NCBI RefSeq assembly: GCF_900111575.1
Contig: NZ_FOIF01000014.1
Location: 1-37,310, forward strand
Length of the DNA stretch: 37,310 bases
Origin: Anaerobranca gottschalkii DSM 13577
GTDB lineage: Bacteria > Bacillota > Proteinivoracia > Proteinivoracales > Proteinivoracaceae
Reading direction: 5' to 3'
Each line of letters opens with the position of its first letter. The stretch's first letter is position 1. The translations under genes were made by a program, and so were the position numbers. Positions 7,296 to 15,164 of this stretch are shown piece by piece. The notes beneath the pieces are model-generated. The model worked only from the letters and a program-made list of their open reading frames with translations. It had not been told where the DNA came from and did no database searches.

Positions 7296-8324
7296 ATGAA
7301 AAAAGTAGTAGCACTCTTATCTTTAATCTTTGTAATATTAGTTAGTGCAGGATGCACAGAACAAGGGACTAATAATTCTAATGAATTGGTAGTTTATTCT
7401 TCGAGAAATGAGACCTTTGTCCAACAATTATTGGATAAATTCCAAGAAGAAACGGGAATTACCGTTAGAGCTTTACACGCTGGAGAAGGTGTATTTAACA
7501 GAATAAAAGAAGAAAAAAATAATGTTCAAGCTGATATAATAATCGCTAACGATATTGGAGCATTAGAGCATTTAAGAATGGAAGGTTTACTTCAAGGGTA
7601 CACACCAAAGGGTGTTGAAAGTATTGCTAAAGAATTTAGAGCAGAAGATAATTCATGGATAGCCCTTTCTGCCCGTACCAGAGTATTCATTTATAATAAA
7701 GATTTAATAACAGAAGAAGAAATGCCTAAAACGATTTGGGAATTAACCGATGAAAAATGGAAAGGGCAATTTGCTATTACCCGCGGTGGTAACGGTGGTA
7801 TGATAGGTCATGTTTCTGCTTTGAGATATGAGTGGGGTGATGAAAAAACATCCCAGTGGTTAAGTATTATCAAAGATAATGCCGGTGCAATTATGCAAGG
7901 ACATGGAGATATCCGTAGAGCAGTAGGAGCCGGTGAGTTTAAATTTGGTTTAGTAAATAACTACTATTACCATCAACAACTTAGGGAACCTGAAAATAAT
8001 AACGTAGGGGCTATTTACCCTGATCAAGGTGAAGGAGAAATGGGAGCAGTAGTAAATGCTGCTGGTGTAGGTTTTATCAAAGGGGCTCCCAATGAAGAAA
8101 ATGCAAAAATCTTTTTAGACTGGCTACTAAAACCAGAAAATCAAAAGGCTTTCTCATATGCTTCATTAGAAGTTCCTTTAAATCCTGAAATAGAAGCTAT
8201 TCCAGAAGCTAAGAAAATAAATGAATACAAAGTTCATGGAATGTCCTTAAGAGATTTAGGAAAATACTGGTTAGATACAAGGGAATTAATAGAAAAATCC
8301 GGTCTAGATTTAGAAATCAGATAA
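7296..8324 (+). CDS. fbpA: Ferric iron ABC transporter, substrate-binding lipoprotein
   Basis: A 342-residue solute-binding protein of the FbpA/FutA/AfuA family that captures Fe3+ outside the membrane and passes it to the permease. The signal peptide ends in the lipobox VSAGC with Cys20, so it is a lipoprotein. The mature start ELVVYSSRNETFV is typical of the family. Three consecutive tyrosines at residues 223-225 (NNYYYHQQL) match the iron-binding tyrosine pair of this family. The ATG at 7296 follows AGGAGGT; upstream in-frame codons overlap the Fur box and are not used. It is the first gene of a three-gene operon under a strong promoter with Fur-like operators. Specificity for iron rests on the family and the operators. 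Confidence 0.9.
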   Translation: MKKVVALLSLIFVILVSAGCTEQGTNNSNELVVYSSRNETFVQQLLDKFQEETGITVRALHAGEGVFNRIKEEKNNVQADIIIANDIGALEHLRMEGLLQGYTPKGVESIAKEFRAEDNSWIALSARTRVFIYNKDLITEEEMPKTIWELTDEKWKGQFAITRGGNGGMIGHVSALRYEWGDEKTSQWLSIIKDNAGAIMQGHGDIRRAVGAGEFKFGLVNNYYYHQQLREPENNNVGAIYPDQGEGEMGAVVNAAGVGFIKGAPNEENAKIFLDWLLKPENQKAFSYASLEVPLNPEIEAIPEAKKINEYKVHGMSLRDLGKYWLDTRELIEKSGLDLEIR

Positions 8325-8340
8325 TAGAGGAGTTTTTTCA

Positions 8341-9984
8341 ATGAACATTAAATTAGCTGGTAAAAACAATCTTTCCCATAAAATAGCTCGAAGTAACCTT
8401 CGGGCTATTTCCTCTGTGGTAAATAAGTACTGGAATAAATTATGGAAAAGGGAAGCACCCCATATCTTTTTAGTTATTATTACAACAATTACCGCCGCAA
8501 TTATGGCCCTTCCCCTCTTTTATGTGGTTTACCGATCCCTTTATGCTGGAAAAGACCGTTGGATGAGGCTTTTAGATACCCGAATACCTATGTTGTTGAC
8601 TAACACTTTATCTTTAACATTAGTAGTTACATTTTTTGCCGTGATAATTGGAGTTTTGTTGGCCTTTCTAGTGGAAAGGTGTGATTTACCAGGGAAAAAA
8701 TGGTGGCAATGGTTATTAGCCCTTCCATTAGTTGTACCTCCTTATGTCGGTGCAGTAACATACATTATAGTAATGGGTCCTAGGGGATGGTTATATAAAT
8801 GGTTAGGGGAATCCCCATTCAATATCTACTCCTTTTGGGGTGTAGCCTTTGTTTTAACGATGTTTACCTATCCCTATGTTTTTCTAATTACATCTTCTGC
8901 TATTAAAAAGATGAATGCTAACTATGAAAATGCCGCAAGGTCTTTAGGTTTATCAACTAGTAAAATTTTATTTAAGGTAAGTTTGCCATTACTAAGACCA
9001 GCCATTGGTGCTGGGGCGATTTTAGTAGCCCTATATGTTCTTTCTGATTTTGGCGCAATTGCTATGTTGAGGTACACTACCTTCACATCTGCCATTTATT
9101 ATCAAATGGGTAGTTATGATAATTTATCTGCTACTGTGCTAAGTATGGTATTTATAATTTTAACTGTTGGTATATTGTATTTAGAATCTAAAACAAAAGG
9201 TAAACAAAAGTTTGTCCAGTTGTCTAGTTCCTTTAAACAAGTTGATACTTTAGAACTAAAATGGTTAAAAATCCCTGGGCTTATTTTTGTTTTTTCTGTA
9301 TTTAGTTTATCCTTTTTAGTACCTATCACAGTATTGCTCTATTGGGCTAGGCAAGGGATAATGGCAGGGGCATTAGACTCACGATTTTGGTTATATGCTC
9401 TAAATAGTATTAAAGTATCATCAATAGCAGCAATTGCTTCGATGATTTTATCCCTTCCAATAGTATATCTAAAATCTAGGTATCCTTCCCTTTATACAAC
9501 TGTTATCGATAAATTGAGCTATTCTGGATATTCTTTGCCGGGAGTTATTGTAGCCTTAGGAATAATTTTTATATTTAATCAATATATAAAATGGCTCTAC
9601 GGTTCATATATTCTCATCAGTATAGCTTATATAGTAAGATTTTTACCCCAAGCTTTACAATCAGGGGAATCTTCTTTAAGCTTAGTTTCCCCTAGGATAG
9701 ATGAGGGGGCGAGGAGTTTAGGGTACTCTTCTTGGAAAGTATTATTTAAAGTAATTCTTCCCCTTATTGCTCCAGGTGTGTTAGCAGGAGGGGCTTTAGT
9801 TTTTGTAAGTTCCCTTAAAGAGTTACCTGCTACCCTGATTTTAAGACCACCGGGTTTTGATACCTTAGCTGTTAGGGTATGGGTAGATGCCGGTGAGTCC
9901 CTCTATCATATGGCTGCCCCAGCCTCCCTGTTTTTAATATTAGTTTCTTTAATCCCCTTAAAATGGATGCTAAATAAATATTAG
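8341..9984 (+). CDS. fbpB: Ferric iron ABC transporter, permease
   Basis: A 547-residue fused permease with two homologous halves, each carrying about six membrane spans. Each half ends with the EAA loop that docks on the ATPase: AARSLGLSTSKILFKVSLPL near residues 197-216 and GARSLGYSSWKVLFKVILPL near 455-474. This duplicated architecture is characteristic of FbpB/AfuB/SfuB iron permeases. The gene begins 16 nt after fbpA behind GAGG and is followed 13 nt later by the ATPase, so all three are one operon. A long N-terminal cytoplasmic tail of about 45 residues precedes the first span. Confidence 0.9.
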   Translation: MNIKLAGKNNLSHKIARSNLRAISSVVNKYWNKLWKREAPHIFLVIITTITAAIMALPLFYVVYRSLYAGKDRWMRLLDTRIPMLLTNTLSLTLVVTFFAVIIGVLLAFLVERCDLPGKKWWQWLLALPLVVPPYVGAVTYIIVMGPRGWLYKWLGESPFNIYSFWGVAFVLTMFTYPYVFLITSSAIKKMNANYENAARSLGLSTSKILFKVSLPLLRPAIGAGAILVALYVLSDFGAIAMLRYTTFTSAIYYQMGSYDNLSATVLSMVFIILTVGILYLESKTKGKQKFVQLSSSFKQVDTLELKWLKIPGLIFVFSVFSLSFLVPITVLLYWARQGIMAGALDSRFWLYALNSIKVSSIAAIASMILSLPIVYLKSRYPSLYTTVIDKLSYSGYSLPGVIVALGIIFIFNQYIKWLYGSYILISIAYIVRFLPQALQSGESSLSLVSPRIDEGARSLGYSSWKVLFKVILPLIAPGVLAGGALVFVSSLKELPATLILRPPGFDTLAVRVWVDAGESLYHMAAPASLFLILVSLIPLKWMLNKY

Positions 9985-9997
9985 GAGTGAAGTTCTA

Positions 9998-11044
9998 ATG
10001 AATGATATTGTAATAAAAAACTTGACTAAAATTTATGAAAAAGGACAAAAACCTGCCCTTAATAATTTTTCACTAAATATTGAAAAAGGTGAGATAGTTA
10101 CCCTTTTAGGGCCAAGTGGTTGTGGGAAAACAACAACTTTAAGATTATTAGCAGGTTTTGAAAGAGGGGATAAAGGAAGTATAGAAATAGGAGGAAAAGT
10201 AGTTTTTGATGACAATACTTGGATACCTCCAGAAAAAAGAAATATAGGGATGGTTTTTCAAGATTATGCCTTATTTCCCCATCTTAATGTAGAAAATAAT
10301 ATTGCCTTTGGTTATAAAGGTAAAGATAAAAAAGAAAGGGTTAAAGAAGTATTGGAACTGGTTAATTTAACTGGCTATGAAAAAAGATATCCCCATCAAT
10401 TATCAGGGGGACAGCAACAAAGGGTAGCATTGGCCAGGGCATTAACCAGGAGACCAGTTGTGGTTTTACTAGATGAACCATTTAGTAATTTAGATGCTGA
10501 TTTGAGAATTTGTATGAGGGTAGAAATTAAAAGGATTTTGAAAGAAACTGGAACAACAGCAGTCTTTGTAAGTCATGATCAAAAGGATGCCCTAGCAATT
10601 TCCGACAAAGTAGTAGTTATTAAAGATGGTGAAATTCAGCAAGTAGGGACACCCCGGGAGATTTACCAATATCCTGAAAATACTTTTGTAGCTAACTTTG
10701 TAGGTCAGACCAATATCTTTGATGGAATAATGGGAGAAAATAACACTGTTATTACACCCTTTGCTAATATTAAATGTTACCATACTCACGATATTCCACC
10801 GGGGAAGAAAGTAAAAATATCTATAAGGCCCGATAGTTTTGAAGTTTGTCCTGAAGGAGAGCTGGAAGGTACCTTGATTTTTACAGTCTATGGTGGTGAT
10901 ACCATCGATGGTGTATTACAATTGACCAATGGTGGTTCAACTCAAAATATCCAAATCCACATTCACCCAGAAAAGGATTATAAAGTTGGGGATAAGCTTC
11001 GGGTAAAAATCCTTCCCCACTTTGTAGCTGTACTTCAAGGGTAA
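9998..11044 (+). CDS. fbpC: Ferric iron ABC transporter, ATP-binding protein
   Basis: A 348-residue ATPase for the iron importer. Walker A GPSGCGKTT is at residues 38-46, the signature LSGGQQQR at 135-142, Walker B VVVLLDEP at 154-161, and the switch His193 in SHD. After about residue 235 comes a TOBE-type regulatory domain rich in beta strands, as in the FbpC/PotA/MalK group. Its place directly after fbpB, with a terminator 10 bp downstream, makes it the last gene of the operon. The ATPase resembles other importers of the CUT/POT type, so the iron assignment depends on its neighbours. Confidence 0.9.
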   Translation: MNDIVIKNLTKIYEKGQKPALNNFSLNIEKGEIVTLLGPSGCGKTTTLRLLAGFERGDKGSIEIGGKVVFDDNTWIPPEKRNIGMVFQDYALFPHLNVENNIAFGYKGKDKKERVKEVLELVNLTGYEKRYPHQLSGGQQQRVALARALTRRPVVVLLDEPFSNLDADLRICMRVEIKRILKETGTTAVFVSHDQKDALAISDKVVVIKDGEIQQVGTPREIYQYPENTFVANFVGQTNIFDGIMGENNTVITPFANIKCYHTHDIPPGKKVKISIRPDSFEVCPEGELEGTLIFTVYGGDTIDGVLQLTNGGSTQNIQIHIHPEKDYKVGDKLRVKILPHFVAVLQG

Positions 11045-11053
11045 AAAGGATTC

Positions 11054-11094
11054 AAAGCAAATTAACTTATTTGTTAGGTTAATTTGCTTTTTTT
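11054..11094 (+). terminator. Intrinsic terminator of the fbp operon
   Basis: AAAGCAAATTAAC (11054-11066) pairs with GTTAATTTGCTTT (11078-11090) around an 11-nt loop, followed by a continued T run to 11094. Confidence 0.85.
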
Positions 11095-11122
11095 AATATA
11101 AAAATAAATTATCGAAAAATAG

Positions 11123-11151
11123 TTGACAAAGGTTAGAAAATAATTTACAAT
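11123..11151 (+). promoter_or_regulatory. Promoter of the fructose operon
   Basis: TTGACA at 11123-11128 and TACAAT at 11146-11151 are separated by exactly 17 bp. Transcription would start about 11158, at the head of the repeated operator described next. Confidence 0.8.
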
Positions 11152-11154
11152 AAA

Positions 11155-11193
11155 ATCAATCAAAAACAATCATAAATAATCAAATTAAATCAT
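11155..11193 (+). promoter_or_regulatory. Phased AATCA repeats, probable FruR operator
   Basis: The pentamer AATCA occurs at about 11158, 11168, 11178 and 11188, one every 10 bp, with an extra overlapping ATCA at 11155. The repeats begin at the predicted transcription start and end just before the FruR ribosome site. DeoR-family repressors, to which FruR belongs, commonly bind direct repeats at about this period. Autoregulation of the whole operon, relieved by a phosphorylated sugar, is the likely function. Confidence 0.65.
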
Positions 11194-11222
11194 AAAATAT
11201 GATTGAAAATGAAGGTGATATG

Positions 11223-11981
11223 ATGTTTGTAGAAGAGAGACATAGGTTAATAATAGAGTTATTGAAAAAACACCAAAGGGTAAGGGTAAATACTTTAACT
11301 GAAGAACTTGGGGTATCTGAATCAACAATAAGAAGGGATTTGCAAGAATTGGAAGAAATGGGGCTTTTAAAAAGAACCCATGGGGGAGCTGTTTTATCTG
11401 GGAAATTAGCTTTTGAGCCAACGATGGGAGAAAAAGCGGAAATTATGCAGGAAGAAAAAAGGCAAATTGGTATCTTAGGGGCTTCTTTGATAAAAGACAA
11501 TGAAACAATTTTCTTAGATGCCGGTACCACTACTTTGAAAATTGCCGAATATATCAGTGCTAAAAATATCACTGTTTTAACTAATTCACTGTCTATTGCA
11601 TTAGAGTTATCAAAAAAACCAGATATAAATCTAATTTTAACTGGAGGACAGTTGAGGTGGCAGACCCATGCTTTAGTAGGGCCAGTGACCGAAGAATTTA
11701 TTAGAAATTTTCGGGTAGATAAAGCTTTTATAGGAACAAATGGAATTAGTGTCAAAGAGGGGATTACCACACCTAATGTTGTTGAAGCATATACAAAAAA
11801 AGCTATGATCCAGATTGCTAAAGAAGTTATAGTAGTTGCTGATCATAGTAAATTTGAAAAAGATTATTTTGTGACAATAGCACCAATAGAAAAAGTTGAC
11901 TTGATAATAACCGATGATAAAACTTCTCAAGAACAAATTGAAAAATTCATAAAAGCTGGTATTGGAGTGATAACAGGTTAG
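11223..11981 (+). CDS. fruR: DeoR-family repressor of the fructose operon
   Basis: A 252-residue regulator. An N-terminal winged helix-turn-helix (about residues 3-57) has the DeoR signature ELGVSESTIRRDLQELEEMG and ends RTHGGAV. The rest is the sugar-phosphate-sensing DeoR C-terminal domain, with DAGTTT and TNSLSIALEL early in it. The ATG at 11223 is preferred (AAGGTG five nt upstream); ATGs at 11220 and 11199 are also in frame. It is the first gene of an operon with fructose 1-phosphate kinase and fructose PTS genes, so the effector is probably fructose 1-phosphate or fructose bisphosphate. The phased repeats just upstream are the likely binding site. Confidence 0.9.
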   Translation: MFVEERHRLIIELLKKHQRVRVNTLTEELGVSESTIRRDLQELEEMGLLKRTHGGAVLSGKLAFEPTMGEKAEIMQEEKRQIGILGASLIKDNETIFLDAGTTTLKIAEYISAKNITVLTNSLSIALELSKKPDINLILTGGQLRWQTHALVGPVTEEFIRNFRVDKAFIGTNGISVKEGITTPNVVEAYTKKAMIQIAKEVIVVADHSKFEKDYFVTIAPIEKVDLIITDDKTSQEQIEKFIKAGIGVITG

Positions 11982-11995
11982 AAAGGAGCACTTAG

Positions 11996-12934
11996 ATGAT
12001 TACTACAGTTACTTTAAATCCTGCGGTGGATATAACCATTGAAATAGATGAATTTAAGTTAGGAAGTGTAAACAGAGCTACTAGCAAAAGAAAAGATCCG
12101 GGAGGAAAGGGGATAAATGTTTCCAGGGTAATCAATAATTTAAAAGAAAAGACCACAGCCATAGGATTTATTGGTGGGAAAAATGGAGAATTTATCCTAG
12201 ATTATTTAAATAGAGAAAATATAAGCCACGATTTTGTTTTGATAGATAGTGAAACTAGAGAGAATATCAAAATTGTAGACAGATTAAATAGAGTGTTTAC
12301 TGATATTAACTTAAATGGTGAAGGGGTTTCTTCCCAATATAGGGTTTGTATAATTGAAAAGGTAAAAAAGTGGGCAGCTAAATCAACGGTTTTAGTTTTT
12401 TCAGGGAGTATACCAAAGGGGATAAATCATGGAATATACAGGGAGCTGATTGAGGTCGCCAATGGATTTAATTGTAAAACTATTTTAGATGCAGAAGGTC
12501 TTGCTTTTGAAGAAGGAATTAGTTCTAAACCCTATTTAGTTAAACCTAATATCGATGAACTAGAACAAACGTTCAAAGTAAAGTTAAATACCCCAAAAGA
12601 AGTTATAGAATTTTGTAAAGATAAACTGATTTCCCAAGGGGTAGAAATTACAGTAGTATCTATGGGGGAAAAGGGAGCAATAGCTGTCACCAAAAACCAA
12701 TCATATTATGCTCAACCATTGGATTTAGATGTTAAAAGTACTGTAGGGGCTGGAGATAGTATGGTAGGGATGTTATCTATTGCCCTTCATAGAGGTTATT
12801 CTTTAGAAAAAGCCCTTAAGTTGGCTAGTGCAGCAGCGGCAGCGAGTATTACAAAACCGGGAACTGTGTTGGCTAACTTTGAAGATATTGATGTGTACGA
12901 AAAGGAAATAAAAATAATAAAGATGGGAGTTTAG
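11996..12934 (+). CDS. fruK: 1-phosphofructokinase
   Basis: A 312-residue PfkB/ribokinase-family sugar kinase that phosphorylates fructose 1-phosphate to fructose 1,6-bisphosphate. It shows the N-terminal TLNPAVDITIEI typical of FruK and LacC, the substrate-binding GGKGINVSR at residues 36-44, and the ATP/anion-hole motif VGAGD at 250-254 with catalytic Asp254. The gene starts 14 nt after fruR behind AAAGGAG and ends 3 nt before the EIIA gene. Tagatose-6-phosphate kinase is the main alternative in this family; the fructose-type PTS next door favours FruK. Confidence 0.92.
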   Translation: MITTVTLNPAVDITIEIDEFKLGSVNRATSKRKDPGGKGINVSRVINNLKEKTTAIGFIGGKNGEFILDYLNRENISHDFVLIDSETRENIKIVDRLNRVFTDINLNGEGVSSQYRVCIIEKVKKWAAKSTVLVFSGSIPKGINHGIYRELIEVANGFNCKTILDAEGLAFEEGISSKPYLVKPNIDELEQTFKVKLNTPKEVIEFCKDKLISQGVEITVVSMGEKGAIAVTKNQSYYAQPLDLDVKSTVGAGDSMVGMLSIALHRGYSLEKALKLASAAAAASITKPGTVLANFEDIDVYEKEIKIIKMGV

Positions 12935-12937
12935 ATT

Positions 12938-13381
12938 ATGGAATTAAACAAATTACTTAAAGAAAATTTGATTAAAATGGACTTAAACTCAAAAACCAAA
13001 GATGAAGTTTTAGAGGAATTGGTTGAACTTTTAATACAAGGTGGTGTTGTCGAGGATAAAGGGAAATTTTTAGAAGTTTTAAAGGAAAGGGAGAGAATTA
13101 CTACTACAGGAATAGGTATGGGGATAGCCATACCCCATGGAAAGGATTCTACCGTCTTAACACCAGCAGTTGCCTTTGGGAAATCAGAACTAGGAATAGA
13201 TTATGACTCTTTAGATGGGGAGCCGGCAAAATTGTTTTTCCTAATAGCAGTTCCTGAAGGTGGTAATAATGAACATTTGGCAATTTTAAGTAAATTATCG
13301 AGAAAGTTGATCCATGAAGAAGTAAGAATGAAACTTTTTGCAGCTAAAACCTATCAAGAGATATTAAAAGCCTTTGAGTAA
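12938..13381 (+). CDS. Fructose PTS, EIIA component
   Basis: A 147-residue single-domain EIIA of the fructose/mannitol family that takes phosphate from HPr and passes it to EIIB. The phosphorylated histidine is His67 in IPHGK, the family active-site motif. It is a free-standing domain rather than part of a fused FruA, leaving the BC domains in the next gene. It sits immediately after fruK, which supports fructose as the sugar. The ATG at 12938 uses GGGAG inside the end of fruK. The gene begins only 3 nt after the fruK stop, suggesting coupled translation. Confidence 0.92.
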   Translation: MELNKLLKENLIKMDLNSKTKDEVLEELVELLIQGGVVEDKGKFLEVLKERERITTTGIGMGIAIPHGKDSTVLTPAVAFGKSELGIDYDSLDGEPAKLFFLIAVPEGGNNEHLAILSKLSRKLIHEEVRMKLFAAKTYQEILKAFE

Positions 13382-13384
13382 AAT

Positions 13385-13399
13385 TTCGCCTAAGGCGAA
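13385..13399 (+). repeat. Small inverted repeat between EIIA and EIIBC genes
   Basis: TTCGCC and GGCGAA flank a 3-base TAA spacer. A short stable hairpin at the end of the EIIA gene could mark an mRNA processing or stability point in the operon. There is no T run, so it is not a terminator. Confidence 0.4.
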
Positions 13400-13428
13400 T
13401 AAAATAAATATTTTAGGGAGGTTGTTGT

Positions 13429-14775
13429 ATGAAAAAGCTTGTAGCTGTAACCAGTTGTCCTACTGGGATAGCCCACACATACATGGCTGCTGAATCATTG
13501 GAAAAAGCAGCTAAGGAATTGGGCTATACTATCAAAGTGGAGACCCAAGGCTCTGCAGGGGCAGAAAATGTTTTGACTGAAGAGGAAATTGAACAAGCCC
13601 ATGCTGTAATTATCGCTGCTGCCACAAATGTGGCAAAAGATAGGTTTGAGGGAAAAACGATTATTGAAGTAGGAATTTCAGAAGCAATTAAAAATCCCCA
13701 AGAGGTAATTAAAAAAGCAGTTGAATCAGAGAAGAAAGATTTTGTAAAAACCGTTAAAGAGGTAAAGGAAAAAAGACCTAAAACAGGATTTTACAAACAC
13801 TTAATGACCGGTGTTTCTAACATGATTCCTTTAGTTGTAGCAGGGGGTATTATAATTGCAATTTCCTTCGCCTTTGGTTATGATGCCTTCCAAGAAGGGG
13901 GACTACCTGGTGCTTTAATGGATATTGGTGGAGGAGGAGCCTTTGCTTTAATGATTCCAATTTTGGCAGGTTTTATTGCTTATTCGATAGCAGATAGGCC
14001 AGGTTTAGCCCCTGGATTAGTAGGGGGACTATTAGCTGCTAAGGTAGGGGCAGGATTCCTTGGTGGAATTATTGCAGGATTTTTAGCTGGATATATAGTT
14101 GAATTTTTGAAGAAATTATTTAGTGGATTACCTAAATGGGCCGATGGTTTAAAACCTGTACTTATCTATCCATTGTTATCTGTTTTAGCTGTTGGGTTAT
14201 TAATGATTTATGTAATTGGTAAACCTATTTCCTATGTAATGGATTCACTAACCCTTTGGTTAGAGGGATTACAAGGGGCTAATGCAGCTATTTTAGGTCT
14301 GGTTTTAGGATTGATGATGGCCTTTGATATGGGTGGACCAGTAAATAAAGTTGCTTATGCCTTTGGTGTAGGATTGATTGAAGCAGGGGTAACAGCACCT
14401 ATGGCAGCGATAATGGCAGCGGGGATGACCCCACCCTTAGGGTTAGCTTTAGCAACAGTATTATTTAAAGACAAATTTAATCAAGAGGAAAGGGAAGCAG
14501 GAAAAGCCGCATGGGTACTAGGGATATCCTTTATCACAGAAGGGGCAATTCCTTTTGCAGCAGCTGATCCACTGAGGGTAATTCCTTCTATAATGGCCGG
14601 TTCAGCAGTAGCAGGGGCTTTATCAATGATTTTTGGTTGCACATTGCGGGCACCCCATGGTGGAATTTTCGTAGTACCTTTTATTGAAAAACCCTTTATG
14701 TATTTAATTGCTTTAGCAATAGGATCAGTAGTAACTGCTTTCTTAGTAAGTTCATTAAAAGCTCTTAAAAAATAA
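13429..14775 (+). CDS. fruA: Fructose PTS, EIIBC component
   Basis: A 448-residue fused EIIB and EIIC protein of the fructose family. The EIIB domain occupies about residues 1-100; Cys10 in TSCPTGIAHT is the phosphorylated cysteine. After a charged linker the EIIC membrane domain begins near residue 120, with about eight or more spans and the conserved stretch DMGGPVNKVAYAFG. It imports fructose and phosphorylates it, normally at C1, which feeds FruK. The start follows AGGGAGG. There is one EIIB domain only, as in Firmicute split systems. Mannose or another ketose cannot be excluded from sequence alone. Confidence 0.92.
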   Translation: MKKLVAVTSCPTGIAHTYMAAESLEKAAKELGYTIKVETQGSAGAENVLTEEEIEQAHAVIIAAATNVAKDRFEGKTIIEVGISEAIKNPQEVIKKAVESEKKDFVKTVKEVKEKRPKTGFYKHLMTGVSNMIPLVVAGGIIIAISFAFGYDAFQEGGLPGALMDIGGGGAFALMIPILAGFIAYSIADRPGLAPGLVGGLLAAKVGAGFLGGIIAGFLAGYIVEFLKKLFSGLPKWADGLKPVLIYPLLSVLAVGLLMIYVIGKPISYVMDSLTLWLEGLQGANAAILGLVLGLMMAFDMGGPVNKVAYAFGVGLIEAGVTAPMAAIMAAGMTPPLGLALATVLFKDKFNQEEREAGKAAWVLGISFITEGAIPFAAADPLRVIPSIMAGSAVAGALSMIFGCTLRAPHGGIFVVPFIEKPFMYLIALAIGSVVTAFLVSSLKALKK

Positions 14776-14786
14776 AACAGAAATTT

Positions 14787-14804
14787 AAACACAAAATTGT
14801 GTTT
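14787..14804 (+). repeat. Short inverted repeat after fruA
   Basis: AAACACAA (14787-14794) and TTGTGTTT (14797-14804) form a near-perfect palindrome 12 bp after the fruA stop. With only two bases between the arms it is more likely a protein site or a minor hairpin than a terminator. Catabolite-control sites have a different consensus, and I do not assign one. Confidence 0.35.
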
Positions 14805-14827
14805 ATTCTCTCGACTAATATGGTAAA

Positions 14828-14871
14828 ATAGTTTAGAATAGGTTATGTACCCTATTCTAAACTATTATTTT
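14828..14871 (+). promoter_or_regulatory. Strong hairpin in front of ptsH
   Basis: A perfect 15-bp stem, ATAGTTTAGAATAGG (14828-14842) with CCTATTCTAAACTAT (14851-14865), encloses an 8-nt loop and is followed by TATTTTG and then the ptsH ribosome site AAGGAGG. The tail is a poor but possible terminator. It may attenuate read-through from the fru genes into ptsHI, act as a processing site, or protect a ptsHI transcript. Confidence 0.55.
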
Positions 14872-14888
14872 GTAAGGAGGAATATAAA

Positions 14889-15152
14889 ATGTTAGAAAGA
14901 AAAATAACTGTAACAAATAAAAGTGGTTTACATGCTAGACCTGCTGCACTACTAGTACAAACAGCATCAAAATTTAGCTCAGATATAACTTTAGTTAAAG
15001 GAGCTAGTGAAGTAAATGCCAAAAGTATCATGGGTATCATGGCTTTAGGTGCAGGTCAAGGGACAGAATTAACAATTAAAGTTAATGGAGCAGATGAAGA
15101 AGAAGCACTAAATGCTTTATTAGAACTATTTAATTCAAACTTTGGGGAATAA
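14889..15152 (+). CDS. ptsH: Phosphocarrier protein HPr
   Basis: An 87-residue HPr that carries phosphate from enzyme I to all sugar-specific EIIA proteins. The active His15 lies in LHARPAALL and the regulatory Ser46 in KSIMGIMALG. Ser46 and its surroundings are the Gram-positive form targeted by HPr kinase and used with CcpA for catabolite repression. The start has a near-perfect AAGGAGG. It follows fruA by 113 bp that contain a strong hairpin and precedes ptsI by 12 bp. Confidence 0.97.
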   Translation: MLERKITVTNKSGLHARPAALLVQTASKFSSDITLVKGASEVNAKSIMGIMALGAGQGTELTIKVNGADEEEALNALLELFNSNFGE

Positions 15153-15164
15153 GGAAGTGATAGA

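Noticed and set aside
11180-11770. Long minus-strand open frames across the fruR gene
   Set aside because: They are shadows of fruR, which has a ribosome site, HTH and family motifs; the minus frames have neither ribosome sites nor recognisable domains.
14787-14804. Terminator or catabolite-control site after fruA
   Set aside because: The palindrome has no T run, almost no loop, and does not match the cre consensus.
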